Positions 5,999-9,964 of a DNA stretch of 9,964 nt are shown piece by piece. Numbering within the stretch: position 1 is the first letter of the stretch; each line of letters opens with the position of its first letter. Location of the stretch: positions 1-9,964 of the forward strand of contig JARJMV020000286.1 in NCBI GenBank assembly GCA_029335935.2, read 5' to 3'. The DNA is from a bacterium. Lineage in GTDB: Bacteria > Armatimonadota > Fimbriimonadia > Fimbriimonadales > GBS-DC. Below the pieces are notes generated by a model. It was not told the origin of the DNA and did no database searches. It was given only the letters and a program-made list of their open reading frames with translations. Position numbers and translations under genes: made by a program.

Positions 5999-7729
5999 CT
6001 ACCCGATAGGCTCCAGCAGGGCGGCTTGATAGAGTTTGGCGTAGGCGCCGCCGCGCTGGGCGAGCTCTTCGTGGCGTCCTTGCTCCACCAACCTGCCGCG
6101 CTCCAGCACCAGCACGCGGTCGGCGCACTGCACAGTGGTCCAGCGGTGAGCGATGATGAGCGTCGTGCGCACGCCGCGCCCTTCTTCGATGACCTGCTGG
6201 ATAGAGCGCTCCGCCAGTGGGTCTAACGAGGCGGTCGCTTCGTCTAAGATGAGGATGCGCGGGTTGCGCAGCAGGGCGCGCGCGATGGCGATTCGTTGGG
6301 CCTCGCCGCCCGATAGGCGCATGCCCCTGTCGCCAATCAGCGTGTCGTAGCCGTCGGGCAGGCGCATGATGAACTCGTGGGCGTGTGCGAGCTGCGCGGC
6401 GCGCTCAATCTCCGCGCGTGTGGCGTCGGGCTTGCCGTAGGCGATGTTCTCGGCGACAGTGCCCACGAACAGCACCGTCTGCTGGGGTACCACGCCCACC
6501 TGCGCGCGCAGGCTCTCTAAAGTCGTCTGCTGGATGTCGTAGCCATCGAGCCGAATAACCCCCTCCTGAGGGGTGTAGAAGCGCAGCAGCAGGTCTACCA
6601 GCGTGCTTTTGCCCGCGCCCGAATGCCCCACCAGCGCGATGACCTCGCCGGGCTGGATTTCGAAGGAGACCTCGCGCAGGGCCGGCTCGCCTGTGGGGTA
6701 GCGGAACGAGACGCGCTCGTATTGGATATGCCCCTTGAGCGGCGGCAGGGGCTGGGCGTCGGGCGCGTCGTATGCCTCTGGCTCCACATCGAGCGCCTCA
6801 CGGAAGATACGCTGCGCGGCGGCGCGTACCTGACTGCGCGTGAGTTGAATCGCGCCCACACCCGCCGCCGCCTGCGCAATTTGGTGCAGCAGGAACAGGA
6901 AACTCAGCAGTTGCGCGGTGGTCATCTGCCCGCGCGCCACCTCCTGCCCGCCGAACCACAGCACAAGCGCGATGCTCGCCGCGCCGATGAACTCCACTGT
7001 GGGACGCAAACGCGCCCGACGCCGCTCGCCCCGCAACGAATGGCGCAACACCTCGCGATTGCGACCGACGAACCGCTCAATCTCGCGATCCTCGGCGACG
7101 AAGGTCTTAATCACACGCACGCCAGCGAGGGTCTCTTGCACCAGCGCGGAGACGCCCGCCAGCGCGCCCTGAGTTTGGTGCGTAATCCGACGCACTTGCC
7201 TGCCCAAGCGCTGGATAAGTAGCGCAATCAGCGGCAAGAAGAGCGTCGCCAGCAACGCCAGTCGCCAGTTCAGTAAGTAGATATAGACCAAAAACGCGAC
7301 GATTCGCAGCGGCGCGTCCAACACATCGCGCACCATCGTCGCCGCGCTCTGCAGGATGGGCACATCGTTGGTGAGAATCGATTGGATCGAGCCGACCTGA
7401 CGCGACTGAAAGAACCCCAGCGGTAGCCGTTGCAAGTGCGCATAGATGTCCTCGCGCAGCCGAGCGGTCATCCACTGACCCGCGAGCGCAAGGTAGTACA
7501 TCTGCCCGTAGGAGAAGAACCACTTCAGCGCGAACACGCCGATCACGGTCAGCGAGACGCGGTTCAGCATCGCCGAGTCGCGCATATCCATCGAGCGAAT
7601 CACTTGCTCCAGCAGGTAGGCGGTGTAGCCTGTGATGACAGTGACGCCGACGGAGCAGAGCAGCGCGACGGCGAGCGGTCGCCACTGCGCCGCCACATAG
7701 CGCCAAAATCGGCGTTCGGTCGCATCCAC
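5999..7729 (-). CDS. ABC exporter half-transporter (MsbA/multidrug-like, membrane and ATPase domains fused)
   Basis: This 576-residue protein has the standard type IV ABC exporter order. The transmembrane domain is at about 15-300, with hydrophobic helices near 19-42, 58-82, 136-155, 157-174 and 247-290. The nucleotide-binding domain is at about 335-570. Walker A is GHSGAGKST at 368-376. The Q-loop glutamine is in VVPQQTVLF (Q416/Q417), the signature is LSGGEAQ at 472-478, Walker B is ILILDEATA with D496/E497, the D-loop is SLD at 501-503, and the switch histidine is H528. All catalytic residues are present, so it should be active as a homodimer, or as a heterodimer if a partner lies elsewhere. 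The substrate cannot be read from sequence; lipids, peptides and drugs are all known for the family. The start is GTG 7729, since the frame has no upstream ATG before a stop at 7792-7790. A GGGTAGAAT box ends 7 nt before it. Confidence 0.94.
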   Translation of the reverse strand: MDATERRFWRYVAAQWRPLAVALLCSVGVTVITGYTAYLLEQVIRSMDMRDSAMLNRVSLTVIGVFALKWFFSYGQMYYLALAGQWMTARLREDIYAHLQRLPLGFFQSRQVGSIQSILTNDVPILQSAATMVRDVLDAPLRIVAFLVYIYLLNWRLALLATLFLPLIALLIQRLGRQVRRITHQTQGALAGVSALVQETLAGVRVIKTFVAEDREIERFVGRNREVLRHSLRGERRRARLRPTVEFIGAASIALVLWFGGQEVARGQMTTAQLLSFLFLLHQIAQAAAGVGAIQLTRSQVRAAAQRIFREALDVEPEAYDAPDAQPLPPLKGHIQYERVSFRYPTGEPALREVSFEIQPGEVIALVGHSGAGKSTLVDLLLRFYTPQEGVIRLDGYDIQQTTLESLRAQVGVVPQQTVLFVGTVAENIAYGKPDATRAEIERAAQLAHAHEFIMRLPDGYDTLIGDRGMRLSGGEAQRIAIARALLRNPRILILDEATASLDPLAERSIQQVIEEGRGVRTTLIIAHRWTTVQCADRVLVLERGRLVEQGRHEELAQRGGAYAKLYQAALLEPIG

Positions 7730-7736
7730 AACATAA

Positions 7737-7745
7737 ATTCTACCC
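7737..7745 (-). promoter_or_regulatory. Putative -10 box GGGTAGAAT of the ABC exporter gene
   Basis: TAGAAT (7742-7737) preceded by GGG is 7 nt from the GTG start, so the start codon would fall at or next to the transcription start. There is no Shine-Dalgarno. It shares the 80-bp divergent region with the amidase promoter. Confidence 0.5.
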
Positions 7746-7783
7746 TCTGAAAGGCGAAGGTTGCAGATACCATAATTGTTTGA

Positions 7784-7791
7784 GGTATCCT
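7784..7791 (+). promoter_or_regulatory. Possible -10 box GGTATCCT of the amidase gene
   Basis: TATCCT (7786-7791) preceded by GG has the same placement as the boxes before neighbouring genes: 6 nt before a GTG at 7798 and 18 nt before the ATG at 7810. It is a weaker match to TATAAT. TTGCAG at 7761-7766 is a weak -35 with 19-bp spacing. Confidence 0.35.
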
Positions 7792-7799
7792 AACGCTGT

Positions 7800-7804
7800 G
7801 GAGG
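7800..7804 (+). promoter_or_regulatory. Ribosome binding site GGAGG that favours the amidase ATG at 7810
   Basis: GGAGG with a 5-nt spacer supports initiation at ATG 7810. The competing in-frame GTG at 7798 overlaps this site and would only be used on a leaderless transcript; it would add four residues. Confidence 0.6.
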
Positions 7805-7809
7805 GGCGT

Positions 7810-9444
7810 ATGCGACGGATTGCGGTTGGGCTGCTGGCGGCGCTATTGCTGAGCCTGCTGTGGGCGGATGGGTTGCGCGAGGCGAAGGTGGTCGTGCGCG
7901 GCGAGCCGCTGGCGTTGAATCCGCCTGCGCTGTGGGATGGGCGCGAGCTGTGGCTGCCGCTCCAACATTTGGCGCCGCTGGGCTTGCCCGTGGCGGTGGA
8001 GGGCAACACGGTGCGCCTGACCGAGATACCGCCTGACCAGCCGACGGCATGGGTGGCGACCGAGCCAAAGCGCGATGTTGCGTGTGCGCCGCTGCGCGAC
8101 CTCGTGCGTCGCTTGGGCGGATACACGCGCTGGGACGACGCTTCCAGCACGCTGAGCCTGCTGGCGCGACTGCGCGAGATGCGCTTGGAAGACCAGACGC
8201 TCCATGTCGTGGCGAGTATGCCCGTCGCGTGGCGTGCGTTCACGCTGCAGAACCCCAGCCGATTAGCGATTGACCTGCACGGCTGCGCCCTACCCGACGC
8301 GCCGCTCCCCCTGCCGGAGCCTTCGGGCCCAGTGAAAGCCGTACGGATTGGACAGTTTGACCCCCATACCGTGCGCATCGTGCTGGAGATGGACGCGCCC
8401 CACGCTACGCCCGAGACGGGCGTCCAAGCGAGTTGGAGCATCGCGCTCACGCCCGAAGCCACTGCGCCCCTCGCCGATGCGCCGCCCGACGCATCAAACC
8501 CCGCAGAGCCGAACCCGCCTGCCGAACCCGCTCCAGAGCCGTTTCAGATACCCGCCCTGCAGCGCAATCCTCAGGGCGTGGTGCAACTCCATCTGCCGCA
8601 TCCCGAAGGGGTACGCCCGCGTGTGCTGTTTCTGGAGAACCCCATCCGCATCGCCGTCGATGTGCCCGGCTTCCTGCAAGAGGCGGTGGAACAAGCGGTG
8701 GATGACCCTCAGATGTTCGTGCGCTTGCTGCGCGCCGCGCCCGCTGAAGGCGGCACGGTGCGACTCGTGCTGGAACTCTCGCGCTCGGTCGGGGTGCAAA
8801 TCCTGTCGGGCAAGACGGGCATAACGCTGAACCTGCGCGCCCCACGCAACACAGGCGGAAAACTCAGCGAGAAGGTGATTGTCATCGATCCCGGACATGG
8901 CGGCGCGCAGCCCGGCGCACGCTGGCGCGAGGGCAACAAGGTCATCGAAGAGAAAACCATCGTGCTTTCCGTGGGGCTACACATCGCCGAGCTGCTCGCA
9001 CGCGAGGGCGCAAAGGTCCTTCTCACCCGCTCGGAAGACAAAGCGGTGGGCTTGTACGAACGCACCGCGCTCTCCAACAGTGCTGGCGCGCATTTCTTCA
9101 TCAGCCTGCACTGCGATTCGAACCCGCGCCCGAACTCGGCGTCGGGCACAACCATTTACTACCACAAAGACGACGCCGACAGCCGCGCGCTGGGACAGGC
9201 GATTCTCAACGAGATGGTGAAAGTCAGCGGACTGCCCTCGCGCGGCGTGCGCTCCGACTCGGTACTCTATCAGACAGGACTTGCCGTGCTGCGCACCAGC
9301 GCGCTGCCCGCGATACTTATCGAGATTGGCTACCTGAACCACTCGTTCGACCGCGCCAAGCTCATCGACCCCGCTTTCCAAAGGCGCATCGCCGAAGCCA
9401 TCGTGCGTGGGCTGAAAGCCCATGTGGAGGGGCAACAAGATTAG
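7810..9444 (+). CDS. N-acetylmuramoyl-L-alanine amidase (Amidase_3) with two AMIN domains
   Basis: This 544-residue exported enzyme cleaves the bond between MurNAc and the stem peptide of peptidoglycan. A signal peptide covers about 1-19. Residues about 22-118 look like a copper-amine-oxidase-N type module in two halves (LWLPLQHLAPLG and APLRDLVRRLGG). Two AMIN-type beta domains follow, near 127-213 and 257-343, separated by a proline/alanine-rich linker at 218-247. AMIN domains usually direct amidases to sites in the wall or envelope. The catalytic domain spans about 355-540. Its zinc ligands are H363 (IDPGHGG), E381 (VIEEK) and H434 (FISLHCDS), and the catalytic glutamate is E505 (ILIEIGYLNH). 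All are intact. The gene diverges from the ABC exporter, and its stop overlaps the first base of the thioredoxin promoter box. Confidence 0.95.
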   Translation: MRRIAVGLLAALLLSLLWADGLREAKVVVRGEPLALNPPALWDGRELWLPLQHLAPLGLPVAVEGNTVRLTEIPPDQPTAWVATEPKRDVACAPLRDLVRRLGGYTRWDDASSTLSLLARLREMRLEDQTLHVVASMPVAWRAFTLQNPSRLAIDLHGCALPDAPLPLPEPSGPVKAVRIGQFDPHTVRIVLEMDAPHATPETGVQASWSIALTPEATAPLADAPPDASNPAEPNPPAEPAPEPFQIPALQRNPQGVVQLHLPHPEGVRPRVLFLENPIRIAVDVPGFLQEAVEQAVDDPQMFVRLLRAAPAEGGTVRLVLELSRSVGVQILSGKTGITLNLRAPRNTGGKLSEKVIVIDPGHGGAQPGARWREGNKVIEEKTIVLSVGLHIAELLAREGAKVLLTRSEDKAVGLYERTALSNSAGAHFFISLHCDSNPRPNSASGTTIYYHKDDADSRALGQAILNEMVKVSGLPSRGVRSDSVLYQTGLAVLRTSALPAILIEIGYLNHSFDRAKLIDPAFQRRIAEAIVRGLKAHVEGQQD

Positions 9445-9452
9445 GGTATACT
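9444..9452 (+). promoter_or_regulatory. Putative -10 box GGGTATACT of the thioredoxin gene
   Basis: TATACT (9447-9452) preceded by GGG begins at the last base of the amidase stop codon. Transcription would start near 9459, giving a leader of about 22 nt with a strong AAGGAGG. This suggests that thioredoxin can be expressed independently of the amidase. Confidence 0.5.
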
Positions 9453-9465
9453 AAGCCACTATCCT

Positions 9466-9472
9466 AAGGAGG
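9466..9472 (+). promoter_or_regulatory. Ribosome binding site AAGGAGG that decides the thioredoxin start
   Basis: This near-perfect Shine-Dalgarno is 8 nt from ATG 9481 but only 2 nt from an in-frame ATG at 9475. The normal spacing selects 9481. Confidence 0.85.
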
Positions 9473-9480
9473 TTATGCAG

Positions 9481-9798
9481 ATGGCGAAGGCTATCACACA
9501 CCGAGAATGGCAAGCGGAGGTACTGAACTCGCCCATACCCGTGCTTGTGGACTTCTGGGCGGTCTGGTGCGGTCCCTGCCGACTGATTGCGCCCATCGTC
9601 GAAGAACTCGGTCAGCAGTATCAGGGCAAACTCAAGGTGTACAAGGTCGATGTCGACCAAGAGCAGCAGTTGGCGGTGCAGTACGGCATCATGAGCATCC
9701 CGACGCTGCTGCTGTTCAAGAACGGGCAAGTGGTGGAGCAGATTGTGGGCGCGTTGCCGAAAGGCGCCATCGAGCAGAAACTTGCCAGACACCTTTAG
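9481..9798 (+). CDS. trxA: Thioredoxin
   Basis: This 105-residue protein has the normal length for cytoplasmic thioredoxin, which reduces protein disulfides with electrons from thioredoxin reductase. The active site WCGPC is at 29-33 (C30, C33), within VLVDFWAVWCGPCRLIAPIV. The residue after it is Arg rather than the more usual Lys. The conserved buried Asp is D24, the cis-proline is P74 in MSIPTLLLF, and the G90 region (GQVVEQIVGALP) matches the last strands. There is no signal peptide. I chose ATG 9481 over ATG 9475 because of the spacing from AAGGAGG. The gene ends 11 bp before the stop of a convergent gene, and a likely terminator lies inside that neighbour's 3' end. Confidence 0.97.
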   Translation: MAKAITHREWQAEVLNSPIPVLVDFWAVWCGPCRLIAPIVEELGQQYQGKLKVYKVDVDQEQQLAVQYGIMSIPTLLLFKNGQVVEQIVGALPKGAIEQKLARHL

Positions 9799-9809
9799 CT
9801 CTTGGTGCC

Positions 9810-9964
9810 CTACGCGTTTATAGCCTGTAAGAGCAGCCCTGCGCCGAGCCGAACGGGGTCGGTGCAGGGCAATTTTGTCTCGGTTTCCACCTGAGCGATA
9901 GCCTCGTGCGCCTCCGCGTCTGTCAGGTGCGCAGTGTTGAGCGCGATGGCGACCACTTTGGACG
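9810..9964 (-). CDS. DUF1611/DgcN-like protein, C-terminal fragment (5' part off window)
   Basis: Only the last 50 residues are visible, read from the right edge to a TAG at 9812-9810. The stretch KVVAIALNTAHLTDAEAHEA and the later LPCTDPVRLGAG match the C-terminal end of DUF1611 proteins, where an ALNT/SLNT strand is followed by a helix and a conserved TDPVR. Members include DgcN, associated with D-glutamate or dipeptide metabolism and often beside an L-Ala-D/L-Glu epimerase. That partner would lie beyond the window. The assignment rests on a short segment. An intrinsic terminator for thioredoxin appears embedded in this coding end. Confidence 0.7.
   Translation of the reverse strand, partial: SKVVAIALNTAHLTDAEAHEAIAQVETETKLPCTDPVRLGAGLLLQAINA
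9836..9878 (+). terminator. Putative intrinsic terminator for thioredoxin, inside the convergent gene
   Basis: A 12-bp stem is formed by 9836-9847 (GCCCTGCGCCGA) with 9859-9870 (TCGGTGCAGGGC), including one G-U pair, around an 11-nt loop. It is followed by AATTTTGT. The T run is short, so strength is uncertain. It lies 38 bp past the thioredoxin stop and overlaps the last codons of the minus-strand gene. Confidence 0.55.

Noticed and set aside
7780..7809. TTG start at 7780 for the amidase
   Set aside because: It would precede the likely -10 box and place ten extra residues before the signal peptide. ATG 7810 has GGAGG at 5 nt. GTG 7798 remains a minor alternative if the mRNA is leaderless.
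1..9964. A novel defence or mobile system in the window
   Set aside because: The Uma2 and DUF4143 genes occur in accessory regions, but they are separated by housekeeping genes, have separate promoters, and lack integrase, transposase, direct repeats or an obvious partner gene.

Overview
This is a GC-rich bacterial chromosomal window carrying nine complete genes and two genes cut by the window edges. The family mix points to a free-living, probably thermophilic or environmental bacterium outside the well-studied phyla. It includes a Uma2-type nuclease, DUF1385 next to ribosomal protein L31, a VanW/G5 protein, an AMIN-domain amidase and a DUF4143 ATPase. Armatimonadota is my best guess and Chloroflexota is possible. 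This is inference from gene content, because no rRNA or phylogenetic marker is long enough to decide. I see no phage, transposase, CRISPR array or tRNA.

Layout from left to right. Positions 1-1001 (-) hold an AAA/DUF4143 ATPase that runs off the left edge. Its start codon abuts a pair of perfect inverted repeats. Positions 1106-2262 (-) hold a translationally coupled pair, rpmE (L31) then a DUF1385 membrane protein, with a 4-base ATGA overlap. Positions 2307-2939 (-) hold a Uma2-family PD-(D/E)XK protein. Positions 3131-3799 (+) hold a matrixin-like lipoprotein metallopeptidase whose stop overlaps that of a convergent MscS channel (3796-4599, -). A VanW/G5 protein (4618-5976, -) and an ABC exporter (5999-7729, -) complete a head-to-tail run. 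Divergent from the exporter is an N-acetylmuramoyl-L-alanine amidase (7810-9444, +), followed by thioredoxin (9481-9798, +). The last 155 bases are the C-terminal end of a DUF1611/DgcN-like protein on the minus strand. No stretch above 300 bases lacks a gene; the longest gap, 2940-3130, holds two divergent promoters.

The centre and right of the window deal with the cell envelope: MscS (osmotic release), VanW/G5 (peptidoglycan-associated), an ABC exporter (lipid, peptide or drug) and the amidase (peptidoglycan cleavage). L31/DUF1385 and thioredoxin are housekeeping genes.

The most interesting signal is regulatory. Nearly every transcription unit has a GGGTA(T/G/A)AAT-like box just before its start, with no good -35 box. 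In four genes the box lies only 7-10 nt from the start codon and no Shine-Dalgarno sequence is present, which suggests leaderless mRNAs. At the ATPase this box lies inside one arm pair of a duplicated 15-19 bp palindrome that looks like an operator. I did not find a convincing new multi-gene system.
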